Shown here: positions 27,082 through 35,988 of the stretch, piece after piece
How positions within the stretch are numbered: the first letter of the stretch is position 1
Layout: every line of letters starts with the position of its first letter
From: Bacillota bacterium
GTDB taxonomy: Bacteria > Bacillota > Clostridia > Oscillospirales > Ruminococcaceae
Reading direction: 5' to 3'
DNA length: 54,191 nucleotides
Assembly: GCA_029572815.1 (NCBI GenBank)
Contig: JAKPUQ010000096.1
Coordinates: 1-54,191, forward strand
Notes under the pieces: generated by a model
The model's input: only the letters and a program-made list of their open reading frames with translations
What the model was told of the DNA's origin: nothing
Databases searched by the model: none
Position numbers and translations under genes: made by a program

Positions 27082-27115
27082 AAAGGGACCGTCCTTCGGG
27101 TCGGTCCCTTTTTCT
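27082..27115 (+). terminator. Terminator after sugar-binding gene
   Basis: Stem AAAGGGACCG..TCC with a TTCG tetraloop and GG.CGGTCCCTTT, then TTTCTT. Confidence 0.85.
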
Positions 27116-27143
27116 TGACACTGTTACCCGCTTATGTTATAAT
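27115..27143 (+). promoter_or_regulatory. Consensus promoter of dCMP deaminase gene
   Basis: Perfect TTGACA (27115-27120), 17-nt spacer, perfect TATAAT (27138-27143), directly after the preceding terminator. Confidence 0.82.
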
Positions 27144-27178
27144 TCTATTAATCAGTACGTTAAACGAGGTGAAATAGT

Positions 27179-27661
27179 ATGAAACGAAAAGATTACATAA
27201 GCTGGGACGAATATTTCATGGGTATCGCTATGCTCTCGGCACAGCGCAGCAAGGACAATTCCACTCAGGTCGGCGCCTGCATCGTAAATGACAAGCACAA
27301 GATAGTTTCTGTCGGCTATAACGGTATGCCTACCGGCTGTGACGATGACGATATGCCCTGGGAGCGCGAGGGCGATACAGCTCTTGATACAAAATATCCA
27401 TTTGTATGCCATGCTGAGCTGAACGCCATTCTCAACAGCAGCTTCGGCAGTCTCGGCGGCTGTACGCTGTATGTGACACTTTTCCCATGCAATGAATGTG
27501 CAAAGGCTATAATCCAGTCGGGGATAAAGCGGGTGGTCTACAAGTGCAACAAGTATGCCGATACTGAAAGTGTTAAGGCTTCATGCATACTCTTTGACAA
27601 GTGCGGAGTTTCCGTTGAGGAGTATGTTCCCAGCGGCAAGGATATAGTCCTTTCCATGTAA
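27179..27661 (+). CDS. Deoxycytidylate (dCMP) deaminase, ComEB-like
   Basis: 160-aa zinc deaminase converting dCMP to dUMP for dTTP synthesis. Motifs: STQVGACIV, GYNGMPTGC, the catalytic CHAELNAI (His-Ala-Glu) and FPCNECAKAII (PCxxC). These match the dCMP/ComEB group. Length is normal. ATG with GAGGTG upstream. Confidence 0.92.
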   Translation: MKRKDYISWDEYFMGIAMLSAQRSKDNSTQVGACIVNDKHKIVSVGYNGMPTGCDDDDMPWEREGDTALDTKYPFVCHAELNAILNSSFGSLGGCTLYVTLFPCNECAKAIIQSGIKRVVYKCNKYADTESVKASCILFDKCGVSVEEYVPSGKDIVLSM

Positions 27662-27693
27662 TAAGAAGAAGACAGTGATGATGAAACGAATTA

Positions 27694-27756
27694 ACTGCTC
27701 GGTGCAGTAACAAGAGGGAACGTCCCACCGAGTAAGAAATGTTCCCGTACTGCACC
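27694..27756 (+). promoter_or_regulatory. Structured leader with competing hairpins upstream of radical SAM gene
   Basis: GGTGCAGTA (27701-27709) pairs perfectly with TACTGCACC (27748-27756), enclosing GGGAAC/GTTCCC (27716-27721 with 27741-27746). The same left arm is part of CTCGGTG (27698-27704), which pairs perfectly with CACCGAG (27726-27732), and of ACTGC/GCAGT (27694-27708). The folds exclude one another, as in attenuators or riboswitches. No known class recognised. Confidence 0.5.
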
Positions 27757-27792
27757 ATTATAGTAATAAATATAATTATAAGGAGCAGTTTT

Positions 27793-28542
27793 ATGAATAT
27801 TTATCTTGAAAATCTTGAACGTATAGAATTCAGCGTGACCATGTGCTGCACAGGAAGGTGCAGGCATTGCAGCCAGGGCGACCATTACGGTTACAGCGGT
27901 CATATCGACGGAGAAAAAGCTGCCGAGGCAGTTGAAATGGTATGCCGGTACTATGATATAAAGTCGCTGATGACCTTCGGCGGAGAGCCGCTGCTGTTTC
28001 CCGAAACTGTCTGCGCTATACAGAGCGCGGCAGAAAGGGCGGGGATCCCGAGGCGTGAAATTATCACCAACGGCTTTTTCAGCAGGGACAGCCGCCGTAT
28101 CGCAGAAGTTGCACATATGATCGCGGAAAGCGGCGTGAACCGCATTATGCTGTCGGTCGATGCCTTCCATCAGGAGACTGTACCACTGGCTCCTGTGGAG
28201 CTCTTTGCAGAGTGGGTGAGAGCTGAGGGAGTGCCTGTTGAGATACATCCTGCATGGCTCAGGTCTCCGGAAGCTGACAATGAGTATGACAGGAAAACCC
28301 GTGAACTGCTGAAAGCCTTCCGCGAAAAGGGCTATCATGTCTCTGAGGGAAACATCATATTTCTCAAAGGTAAGGCTGTGGAGCTGCTTGGCGGCGCTGC
28401 TGATGAAGTTCCTGCGGACCCCTATGAGGACTATCCAGATGATATCCGCGCCCTGTGCTTTGATGCAGACGGCGGAGTTCTGGGCGGAAGCATATACAAA
28501 AACGATATCATTGACATAATAAAGGCGTATTCGCCGGTGTAA
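27793..28542 (+). CDS. Radical SAM protein, function unknown
   Basis: 249 aa. An early CTGRCRHC motif (Cys-x3-Cys-x2-Cys) binds the [4Fe-4S] cluster, followed by FGGEPLL (SAM-contact GGE motif) and IITNGFF. A C-terminal SPASM/auxiliary cluster is not evident; one Cys remains near the end (RALCFDADGG). This resembles small stand-alone radical SAM proteins of Clostridia. ATG chosen at 27793 with AAGGAG upstream. No neighbouring peptide substrate gene is visible. Confidence 0.8.
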   Translation: MNIYLENLERIEFSVTMCCTGRCRHCSQGDHYGYSGHIDGEKAAEAVEMVCRYYDIKSLMTFGGEPLLFPETVCAIQSAAERAGIPRREIITNGFFSRDSRRIAEVAHMIAESGVNRIMLSVDAFHQETVPLAPVELFAEWVRAEGVPVEIHPAWLRSPEADNEYDRKTRELLKAFREKGYHVSEGNIIFLKGKAVELLGGAADEVPADPYEDYPDDIRALCFDADGGVLGGSIYKNDIIDIIKAYSPV

Positions 28543-28547
28543 AAAAC

Positions 28548-28579
28548 AAGCCCCGTGGAAGAACCACGGGGCTTTTCTG
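28548..28579. terminator. Terminator between convergent genes
   Basis: Perfect 11-bp stem AAGCCCCGTGG/CCACGGGGCTT with AAGAA loop, followed by TTTCTG. Its minus-strand A-run also suits the convergent GGDEF gene. Confidence 0.85.
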
Positions 28580-28582
28580 TGT

Positions 28583-30517
28583 TTAAAGCTTTTTCAGGTG
28601 TCTGGACTGCTTTTTCTTGCGCTTCTCGGCGTACATCATGTTATCGGCATCGGTAACGAAATAGAAGATGTCTTCGCCTTTTTTAGGCTTTGCTATGGTA
28701 TATCCCGAGCTTGCACTGAGTGTGAACGGGTTCTCGCCGCTTGCGTTTATCTCTGCGATATGTGCTTCGATACGCTGGGTTAGCTGCTTTGCCTGTTCCT
28801 TGGTATAATCAGCGCCGAAAACTATGAACTCGTCTCCGCCGAACCGGCAGAATATCTCGCCGCCTGTGCAGGAATCACGGAGCACGTCTGCAATATTGCA
28901 GATGGCACGGTCTCCGGTATCGTGACCGTAGGTATCGTTGATTATCTTGAGGCCGTCCAGATCGATGAACATGAGCATTATATCGCGCTGATTTTCCATG
29001 CAGTCATGGTAGATATCATTGGTCGCCTGCACAAAGCCGTTTCGGTTGTATATACCCGAAAATGTGTCCTTGGTGTAGAGGTTAGCAAGGCGGTCAACTG
29101 CGTATTCAAGGCACATGAGCTTTCTCAGATTCTCAAGAGAATTGCATATATTTATGCAGAAGGTCTCGAACATTATGTTTTGGAGGGGAATCCTTGAGCT
29201 CCTGATAGCCATGTAGCCGAGGCAGCGCTCGCCGAAGTGCAGGGGGGTGACATAATAGAATTTGCCCTTTTCTCCTGTTTGGGCTTCTGGAGGGAATATG
29301 TCCCGGGACTTTATTTTTCCGCACTCAATGAATTCGCCGTTTACGTAGGCAATTGGAACGGTGACGTCCTCTGTATAAGCCATGGGAACAGACAGGTCGG
29401 TGCCGTCCATAGTTGCGGAGCTGTCCACAGCAAGCTCGGAGTCCCAGTTGTCGCAGAGACAGAAGTAGAATTCATCAGGGTGTATCTCTACGGCGTTGCG
29501 CTTCAGAGTGGCGATGTAGTCATTGTAATTGTTGCAGGCTTCCAGCTGTGTGGACATCCTGTTGAGAACTGACATATAGGACTGAACGCTCTCAAAGTTT
29601 GAGTAATTGCGGAAGTTGAGCTCCTTAAGCTTGCTGACGTCGGAAAGTGCATTATGGTGACAACCGCAGCTCTCGGTAAAACGAGGCGACATATTGAGAA
29701 TGACATTTCTCTGCTGCTGAAGTCCGCTGAAATGCTCATGGAGCATCTTGCAGGCGAGTCTTCCTGACATAGCAAGGGGACGCTCAACAGATGTGAGCTC
29801 CACCTGATAGTTGTGGCTGTTATATGTGTTATCAAATCCTGTTACAGCCACGTCCTCAGGTACTCTGAGACCATGGGCGCGGAGAGCGGTTATAGCAGAG
29901 GCAGCCATTACGTCATTTGCGCAGATGATAGCTCTTGGCATTCTGGGGAGGTAATCGATAAAGTGCTCAACTGCTGTCTTTCCTGTTGGTGCACGGAAGT
30001 CTCCATAATAGATGGCGTCCGCGCTTATATCAAGACCGTTCTCACTGAGGACGCTGCAGAAAGCTGCAAGTCTGTCGGAGCTCTCTGAATTATCGGCAGG
30101 ACCAGAGATATAGGCGAAGTCCTTATATCCGTGGACATTTATCATGTGTTCGGTTATACTGCGCATGGCGGTCTTGTTGTCTATGCCTATGTGGTAGAAG
30201 CAGGGGATATCCTTGTCGATGCTGACGGTGGGGATACCTGCCCGTTTTATCTTTTCAATGATATCGTTCACCACGGGCTGATAGGAGAGGGTATTGGTCA
30301 GGAGGATAGCTCCGTCAAAGTCAGTGAAATCGGTAAGACTGAATATAGTGAACTCGCCTATTTCATGCCGCGGATTGTTCATTTCACCGCTGAAGGACAC
30401 AAATGCAGCGATATTGAGACCAAATTCGGCGGCACCTGCGGATATTCCGCTGAGTATAGTGCTCTGATAGCTTTGCCCGATCTCCTCGATGATGACAGCG
30501 ATCCGTTTTGCATCCAT
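28583..30517 (-). CDS. LacI/GalR-type ligand-binding domain fused to GGDEF diguanylate cyclase
   Basis: 644 aa. Residues 1-290 form a periplasmic-binding-protein type 1 sensor as in GalR regulators (RIAVIIEEIGQSYQSTILSG, AIICANDVMAASAI, VAVTGFDNTYNSHNY), but there is no DNA-binding helix-turn-helix and no signal peptide, so it should sit in the cytosol. A linker of about 180 residues leads to a GGDEF domain with FIDLDGLKIINDTYGH and an intact active site CRFGGDEF. The inhibitory RxxD site just before it is absent. It probably makes c-di-GMP in response to an intracellular small molecule. Confidence 0.87.
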   Translation of the reverse strand: MDAKRIAVIIEEIGQSYQSTILSGISAGAAEFGLNIAAFVSFSGEMNNPRHEIGEFTIFSLTDFTDFDGAILLTNTLSYQPVVNDIIEKIKRAGIPTVSIDKDIPCFYHIGIDNKTAMRSITEHMINVHGYKDFAYISGPADNSESSDRLAAFCSVLSENGLDISADAIYYGDFRAPTGKTAVEHFIDYLPRMPRAIICANDVMAASAITALRAHGLRVPEDVAVTGFDNTYNSHNYQVELTSVERPLAMSGRLACKMLHEHFSGLQQQRNVILNMSPRFTESCGCHHNALSDVSKLKELNFRNYSNFESVQSYMSVLNRMSTQLEACNNYNDYIATLKRNAVEIHPDEFYFCLCDNWDSELAVDSSATMDGTDLSVPMAYTEDVTVPIAYVNGEFIECGKIKSRDIFPPEAQTGEKGKFYYVTPLHFGERCLGYMAIRSSRIPLQNIMFETFCINICNSLENLRKLMCLEYAVDRLANLYTKDTFSGIYNRNGFVQATNDIYHDCMENQRDIMLMFIDLDGLKIINDTYGHDTGDRAICNIADVLRDSCTGGEIFCRFGGDEFIVFGADYTKEQAKQLTQRIEAHIAEINASGENPFTLSASSGYTIAKPKKGEDIFYFVTDADNMMYAEKRKKKQSRHLKKL

Positions 30518-30569
30518 TTAACTTCCCTCTTTCTCCCTTTTTGTATTGATTAGAGACAACTCTACATAT

Positions 30570-30598
30570 ATTTTACTATATTTTTTGAGGAAAATCAA
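30570..30598 (-). promoter_or_regulatory. Promoter of GGDEF gene
   Basis: Minus strand TTGATT (30593-30598), 17-nt spacer, TAAAAT (30570-30575). Confidence 0.6.
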
Positions 30599-30766
30599 TA
30601 GATTTTTATTATAATATTCATTAGATATATTCACTTTTTGTTAACAAAATTATCCTTATAGTAATATACCTGTGATTATTAACAAAAATGCAGTGACGAC
30701 GAAAAGACGAAAAACTTCTCGGATTTTTGGATAATTTATAATAAATGCCGAAAATCAAGCTGTATA

Positions 30767-30794
30767 TTGACAAATCGCTAAAAAACTGTATAAT
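30767..30794 (+). promoter_or_regulatory. Promoter of ppa
   Basis: TTGACA (30767-30772), 16-nt spacer, TATAAT (30789-30794). Confidence 0.75.
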
Positions 30795-30888
30795 AATTAG
30801 TAGGGGATAACGTCATAATTAATGGCTTTATCAAAATAATTCCGATACTGTGCCCGATGCACAGGCGGAAATGCTGCGGAGGGAATTT

Positions 30889-31419
30889 ATGAATATCTGG
30901 CACAAGATCAGCCCAAAGAGAATAAATCCCGAAGATTTTATCGCGGTCATCGAGATCGGCAAGGGTAGCAAGATCAAGTATGAGCTTGACAAGGAAACAG
31001 GCCTTATCAAAATGGACCGTATCCTCTATACCTCCACTCACTATCCCGCGAACTACGGATTTATACCAAGGACTTATTCAGACGATAACGACCCCCTCGA
31101 CGTTCTGGTGCTCTGCTCGGAGCAGCTCATGCCGCTTACACTGGTAAGATGCTACCCCATCGGCGTTATCAGAATGCTTGACAACGGTCACCGCGACGAC
31201 AAGATCATTGCGATACCCTTTGACGATCCGAACTACAATATGTACAAGGATATCGAGGAGCTTCCGAAGCACGTTTTCGATGAGATGACACATTTCTTCA
31301 CAGTCTACAAGGAACTTGAAAACAAAACAACAGCCGTTAACGAGGTCGATCATGCAGATATTGCAAAGGAGATCATAAGCGGAGATATCGAACGCTATAT
31401 CGACAGCTTCTGCAAGTAA
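30889..31419 (+). CDS. ppa: Inorganic pyrophosphatase (family I)
   Basis: 176-aa cytosolic enzyme hydrolysing PPi. The family signature [11 protein letters not shown] (D-x-D-P-x-D), the [12 protein letters not shown] segment and the metal/PPi-binding [15 protein letters not shown] are all present. I chose the ATG at 30889 because GGAGGGAATTT precedes it; a GTG 39 nt upstream would add residues unlike the family. It is followed 71 nt later by prs, whose reaction connects to nucleotide synthesis. Confidence 0.92.
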   Translation: MNIWHKISPKRINPEDFIAVIEIGKGSKIKYELDKETGLIKMDRILYTSTHYPANYGFIPRTYSDDNDPLDVLVLCSEQLMPLTLVRCYPIGVIRMLDNGHRDDKIIAIPFDDPNYNMYKDIEELPKHVFDEMTHFFTVYKELENKTTAVNEVDHADIAKEIISGDIERYIDSFCK

Positions 31420-31452
31420 GCAATGCTCGTACCGAAAATGACTAAAAAGCGA

Positions 31453-31490
31453 AAGGAGTATCGCGCGTAAAAACGTGCGAAAACAGTTTT
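31453..31490 (+). promoter_or_regulatory. prs ribosome binding site separated from the ATG by a hairpin
   Basis: AAGGAG (31453-31458) lies 32 nt before the ATG. Between them TCGCGCGT (31461-31468) pairs with ACGTGCGA (31473-31480) around an AAAA loop. Folding out the hairpin shortens the effective spacing to about 12 nt. No closer ribosome site or other in-frame start is visible. Confidence 0.5.
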
Positions 31491-32636
31491 ATGACAGCTT
31501 CAAGTGAAATTTTATTCGGCAGCGATTCAAATGTCGCACCTATCGGTATCATCGCTATGAACAGCGTTACCGAGCTTGGCAAGAAGATCGACGATTACCT
31601 CGTTGACTGGGCAGGAAAGGGCGGCATAAATGTCGATTCCTTCCTGGTAGAGAGCGAATGCCCCCGTTTTTCTTCGGGCGACGGCAAGGGACTCATCAAG
31701 TCCACTATCCGCGGCAAGGATCTCTTTATCATCGTTGATGTAGGAAACTACAGCATCAAGTATGACTACTTCGGAATGAAGAATGCAATGTCTCCCGACG
31801 ATCATTTCCAGGATCTCAAGAGGATAATCCAGGCTGCAAGCGGTAAGGCTCACCGCATAACTGTTATAATGCCTACTCTTTACGGCGGACGCCAGCACAG
31901 AAGAAGCTACCGCGAGTCACTTGACTGTGCCTGCGCTCTTCAGGAGCTTGAGGCAATGGGCGTATCAAATATCGTATGCTTCGATGCTCACGACCCCAGA
32001 GTCCAGAACGCTATCCCGCTCATGGGCTTTGACAATGTAATGCCTACATATCAGGTACTCAAGGCAATGCTCAAGGATATAAAGGATCTTGACTTCAATA
32101 AGGACAAGTTCATGGTAGTAAGCCCTGACGAAGGCGCTCTCAACAGAAATATGTATTATGCTTCTGTTCTCGGCGTTGAGATGGGTATGTTCTACAAGAG
32201 AAGAGACTACTCCACTATCGTTAACGGACGCAATCCCATCGTTGCACACGAATACCTGGGCAACCCTGTTGAGGGCAAGGATATCTTCGTTTCCGACGAT
32301 ATCATCTCATCAGGTGAGTCCATGCTGGACCTTGCTTATGCCCTCAAGGAGAAGAAGGCAGGCAGGATCTTCGCTTACGCTACATATGCTATCTTCACAA
32401 ACGGTCTTGAGAAGTTCGACAAGGCTTATGAGGAGGGCACTCTTGACGGCGTGTTCGGTACAAACCTCACATACAGGACGCCTGAGCTCCTCAGCAGACC
32501 CTGGTTCCACGAGGTCGATGTTTCCAAGTACATCGCTTACTTCATTGAAGCAATCAATCACGACGTTTCTATCAGCAAGATCATCGATCCTCATACAAAG
32601 ATCGAGAATCTGCTCAAGAAGTACGGCATGAAGTAA
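31491..32636 (+). CDS. prs: Ribose-phosphate pyrophosphokinase (PRPP synthetase), long variant
   Basis: 381 aa, longer than the usual 310-330. It has the flexible-loop region YGGRQHRRSYRES, the VCFDAHDPRVQNAIP segment (ATP/metal site) and the PRPP loop VSDDIISSGESM, a diverged form of DDxxxTGGT. The product PRPP feeds purine, pyrimidine, His and Trp synthesis. Identity as PRPP synthetase is good, but the divergent loop suggests a clostridial subfamily. Downstream of ppa, with a terminator after it. Confidence 0.85.
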   Translation: MTASSEILFGSDSNVAPIGIIAMNSVTELGKKIDDYLVDWAGKGGINVDSFLVESECPRFSSGDGKGLIKSTIRGKDLFIIVDVGNYSIKYDYFGMKNAMSPDDHFQDLKRIIQAASGKAHRITVIMPTLYGGRQHRRSYRESLDCACALQELEAMGVSNIVCFDAHDPRVQNAIPLMGFDNVMPTYQVLKAMLKDIKDLDFNKDKFMVVSPDEGALNRNMYYASVLGVEMGMFYKRRDYSTIVNGRNPIVAHEYLGNPVEGKDIFVSDDIISSGESMLDLAYALKEKKAGRIFAYATYAIFTNGLEKFDKAYEEGTLDGVFGTNLTYRTPELLSRPWFHEVDVSKYIAYFIEAINHDVSISKIIDPHTKIENLLKKYGMK

Positions 32637-32648
32637 TATAAATATTAA

Positions 32649-32677
32649 GGCACTGTTAACAAACAGTGCCTTTTTCT
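32649..32677 (+). terminator. Terminator after prs
   Basis: Stem GGCACTGTT/AACAGTGCC with a short loop, then TTTTTCTTTT. Confidence 0.85.
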
Positions 32678-32722
32678 TTTGTGAAAATTGCGTGAAACCA
32701 TTGTTTAAAGCCTACAAGAATA

Positions 32723-32751
32723 TTGACAAATATTCGTCAAAGTGCTATAAT
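32723..32751 (+). promoter_or_regulatory. Consensus promoter of fused ABC exporter gene
   Basis: Perfect TTGACA (32723-32728), 17-nt spacer, perfect TATAAT (32746-32751). Confidence 0.8.
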
Positions 32752-32816
32752 GATACTTGCAAATTTTAATTTGCGGCAGTTATTTACTGTCAAATGATTT
32801 ATGAAGGGGAGATTAA

Positions 32817-35800
32817 ATGCTTCAGCTGAAAGACATCGTCAAAAAATACGGCGTCGGGGATAACGTCGTAACGGCTCTGAACGGGGTAAGCATTACGTTC
32901 CGTGAGAACGAATTTGTCGCTATTCTCGGACATTCAGGCTGTGGAAAGACCACACTGCTAAACATAATCGGAGGTCTTGATCATTATACCTCGGGAGACC
33001 TCATTATCAACGGCACATCTACAAAGCAGTATAAGGACAGGGACTGGGACGCCTACAGAAACCATTCCATAGGCTTCATCTTCCAGAGCTACAACCTTAT
33101 TCCTCATCAGACTGTTCTCTCAAATGTTGAACTGGCTCTTACTATCTCGGGCGTTTCAAAGTCCGAAAGACGCAAGCGCGCCAAGGAAGCTCTCGAAAAG
33201 GTGGGACTGGGTGATCAGCTCCACAAAAAGCCCAACCAGATGTCGGGCGGACAGATGCAGCGTGTGGCTATTGCCCGTGCTCTCATCAACGATCCCGATA
33301 TCCTTCTTGCCGACGAGCCCACAGGTGCTCTTGACTCGGAGACCTCCATTCAGGTAATGGAGCTCCTCAAGGAGATCGCCAAGGATAAGCTGGTAATCAT
33401 GGTTACTCATAACCCTGAGCTGGCTGAGCAGTACGCTACCCGTATCGTCAGGATAAAGGACGGCGAGCTCACAGATGACAGCGATCCCTTTGATCCTTCA
33501 AAGGCTGAGAGCAGGGACAAGAAGAAAAAGTCAAAGACAAAGACAAATAAGTCCAAGGCTGATAAGCCGGAAAAGACTGAGAAGAGCGCTGACGGCAAGA
33601 AAAAGAAGGTATCAATGTCCTTTGGTACCGCGGTCTCACTGTCACTTAACAATCTTATGACCAAAAAGGGAAGGACACTTCTCACCGCTTTTGCAGGCTC
33701 TATCGGTATCATCGGTATTGCTCTTATCCTCTCCCTTGCAACGGGTATCAATGAGTATATCGATAATATTCAGGAGGAGACTCTTTCGTCCTACCCGCTG
33801 GAGATCATGAGGGAAAATACCGATACTCAGGGTATGATCGAGGCTCTCATGAAGAGTCAGGAGGAATACAATTCCCGTACATTTGAGAAAGATAAAGTCT
33901 ATTCAAATACTCAGGTCTACGATATGTTCAACTCCTTCAATTCCTCTGCAAAGCAGATCAACAATATGAAGGACTTCCGTACATTCCTCGAAAACGACAG
34001 CGTTGTTGCCGATAAGGCTACTTCCATCGGCTATTCATACGATGTGAAGATGCCTGTGTTCACCGAGTCTCCCTCGGGCGAGATCGTAAAGGTCGACTTC
34101 ATGGATATGTACAGCAAGGCTATGGGAATGGGCGAGTCAGACGTTATGGCTGCCACTATGAACAATCCTATGGCAGGCATGGAAATGTCAGCATTCGGTC
34201 TCAATGTTATGGAGGAGCTTCTCCCCGGTGAGGACGGCGAGTACGTCAGTGACCTCATCAAGGAGCAGTATGAGCTTGTAAAGGGCGACTGGCCAAGGGA
34301 TTACAACGAGGTAGTTCTGGTACTCAGACAGAATAATGAGCTGCCCGATATCATCACCTATGCTATGGGACTGAAGGATCAGGAGGGCTTCAACGACAAG
34401 CTCAAGGCTGCCATGAGCAATGAGGAGATCACAGACTATGGTCAGATGGAATGGACCATGGACGATATCATGAACAAGAAGTTCAAGATGATACTTCCCT
34501 GTGAGTACTACCAGAAGAACGAAGCAGGCAAGGGCTGCGTTGACCTCACTGCTAACAAGACAGGTATAGAGTATCTTTACAATTCAGATGATATCGGTAC
34601 CGATATCAAGATAGTGGGTCTTATCCGCCCCAAGGACGGCGTAAAGGCTCCCATGCTTCAGGGATATATGTGCTATACCAGCAAGCTTACGGAGTACGTT
34701 ATCAACAAGACAAATGACAGCGCTCTCGTAAAGGATCAGATCGCTGACAAGGATAACGATCTCATTACAGGCACAAAGTTCATGACTGATGACTATGTTG
34801 AGCCTACTCCCGAGGAGAAGGCAGAAACTGCCAAGGCATTCATCGAAAAGGCTGATACTGATACAAAGGCTGATATCTACCGCCTTATAGTTTCACAGCC
34901 CGATCCCAAGCAGCTTGACGCTCAGGTAGAGGCTGCCATGAAGGACTTTGACAGAAAGCAGTTCGTGGAGCAGATCACTTCCATGTACTCCGATGAGCTG
35001 GGTGTGGATAGTTCTCAGATAACTGCCTTCGTTGATCAGATGAGCGACGAGGATATCAAGAGCTACGCTGAGGAGGCTATCCGTCAGCAGGTAACTGAGC
35101 AGTACGCTCAGATGGCACAGGAACAGCTTGGCTCACTTACCAATGCCGAGCTTGCAAAAATGCTCGATTCAACTCCTGTAAGCACTGAAAACTACGGAGT
35201 TGTCTTTGAGAAGTATACTCCCGAGGAGATCTCAAAGTCTACTTATGAGGATAACCTGAAGCTCTTCGGCGTTGCTGATGAGTCCGATCCCTCACGCATC
35301 CGTATCTATGTAAAGAGCTTCGAGGACAAGGACGACATCGCAGACGCTATCAAGCGCTACAACAAGGGTGCCAAGGAGGCTGACGAAATCCACTATACCG
35401 ACATGGTTGCACTTCTTATGTCATCTATCACAGGCATCATAAGCGGTATTTCCTACCTGCTTATCGCTTTCGTTGGTATCTCTCTGGTGGTTTCTTCCAT
35501 CATGATCGGTATCATCACATATATCTCGGTTCTTGAGCGTACACGAGAGATCGGTATCCTCAGGGCTATCGGTGCTTCAAAGCACAATGTCAAGACTGTA
35601 TTCAATGCAGAGACTCTGCTGGTCGGACTTGCGGCAGGTCTTATAGGTATCGGTGTTTCGGTACTGCTTACCATACCAATAAATGCTATCATTCACAGTG
35701 TTACAAGTCTGGACGATCTCCGCGCTCGCGTTCCTGTTGTGGGAGCTGTGGTGCTGGTGCTCATAAGCATGATACTGACACTTATAGCGGGTCTTATACC

Positions 35801-35852
35801 TGCGGGTGTTGCTGCAAGAAAGGATCCTGTTGAGGCACTGAGAACAGAATAA
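32817..35852 (+). CDS. Fused ABC transporter ATP-binding/FtsX-like permease (MacB-type)
   Basis: 1011 aa. The N-terminal ATPase (1-225) has Walker [11 protein letters not shown]-loop FQSYNL, signature MSGGQMQR, Walker [13 protein letters not shown] and the VTHNPE histidine. A Lys-rich linker (about 235-265) follows, then one helix ([18 protein letters not shown]), a large extracytoplasmic domain and three C-terminal helices of the FtsX/MacB permease with [19 protein letters not shown]. Such proteins export peptides or lipoproteins or sense envelope stress rather than pump by alternating access. No partner gene is adjacent, so the substrate is unknown. Strong promoter; ends at a palindromic element. 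Confidence 0.88.
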   Translation: MLQLKDIVKKYGVGDNVVTALNGVSITFRENEFVAILGHSGCGKTTLLNIIGGLDHYTSGDLIINGTSTKQYKDRDWDAYRNHSIGFIFQSYNLIPHQTVLSNVELALTISGVSKSERRKRAKEALEKVGLGDQLHKKPNQMSGGQMQRVAIARALINDPDILLADEPTGALDSETSIQVMELLKEIAKDKLVIMVTHNPELAEQYATRIVRIKDGELTDDSDPFDPSKAESRDKKKKSKTKTNKSKADKPEKTEKSADGKKKKVSMSFGTAVSLSLNNLMTKKGRTLLTAFAGSIGIIGIALILSLATGINEYIDNIQEETLSSYPLEIMRENTDTQGMIEALMKSQEEYNSRTFEKDKVYSNTQVYDMFNSFNSSAKQINNMKDFRTFLENDSVVADKATSIGYSYDVKMPVFTESPSGEIVKVDFMDMYSKAMGMGESDVMAATMNNPMAGMEMSAFGLNVMEELLPGEDGEYVSDLIKEQYELVKGDWPRDYNEVVLVLRQNNELPDIITYAMGLKDQEGFNDKLKAAMSNEEITDYGQMEWTMDDIMNKKFKMILPCEYYQKNEAGKGCVDLTANKTGIEYLYNSDDIGTDIKIVGLIRPKDGVKAPMLQGYMCYTSKLTEYVINKTNDSALVKDQIADKDNDLITGTKFMTDDYVEPTPEEKAETAKAFIEKADTDTKADIYRLIVSQPDPKQLDAQVEAAMKDFDRKQFVEQITSMYSDELGVDSSQITAFVDQMSDEDIKSYAEEAIRQQVTEQYAQMAQEQLGSLTNAELAKMLDSTPVSTENYGVVFEKYTPEEISKSTYEDNLKLFGVADESDPSRIRIYVKSFEDKDDIADAIKRYNKGAKEADEIHYTDMVALLMSSITGIISGISYLLIAFVGISLVVSSIMIGIITYISVLERTREIGILRAIGASKHNVKTVFNAETLLVGLAAGLIGIGVSVLLTIPINAIIHSVTSLDDLRARVPVVGAVVLVLISMILTLIAGLIPAGVAARKDPVEALRTE

Positions 35853-35861
35853 CAACATAAC

Positions 35862-35983
35862 AAAAAGGACTGCATTTAGTCAGCTTCCCTTAGCGGAAAA
35901 AGTGGGTTACCGAGCCTGATAGTATGGGCTCGGTAATTTTATGCCACGTTCCGCCAGAGGGGGCTCCCCTTGCAGTCCTTTTT
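35862..35983. repeat. Long imperfect palindrome between convergent genes (MITE-like, probable bidirectional terminator)
   Basis: The 13-nt ends AAAAAGGACTGCA/TGCAGTCCTTTTT are perfect inverted repeats. Inside, an AGCTTCCCTTAGCGGAA arm matches the opposite arm imperfectly, and a perfect TTACCGAGCC/GGCTCGGTAA hairpin forms the tip. Total about 122 nt with T-runs on both strands. Confidence 0.65.
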
Positions 35984-35988
35984 TATAC

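Larger units (their letters stand above)
30518..30888. other. Intergenic region between divergent GGDEF and ppa genes
   Basis: 371 AT-rich nt with two divergent promoters. The middle contains two TTAACAAAA repeats (near 30651 and 30679). No gene or known riboswitch recognised. Confidence 0.5.

Noticed and set aside
28583..30517. LacI-family transcription repressor
   Set aside because: The protein starts directly in the ligand-binding domain; there is no helix-turn-helix, and the C-terminus is GGDEF.
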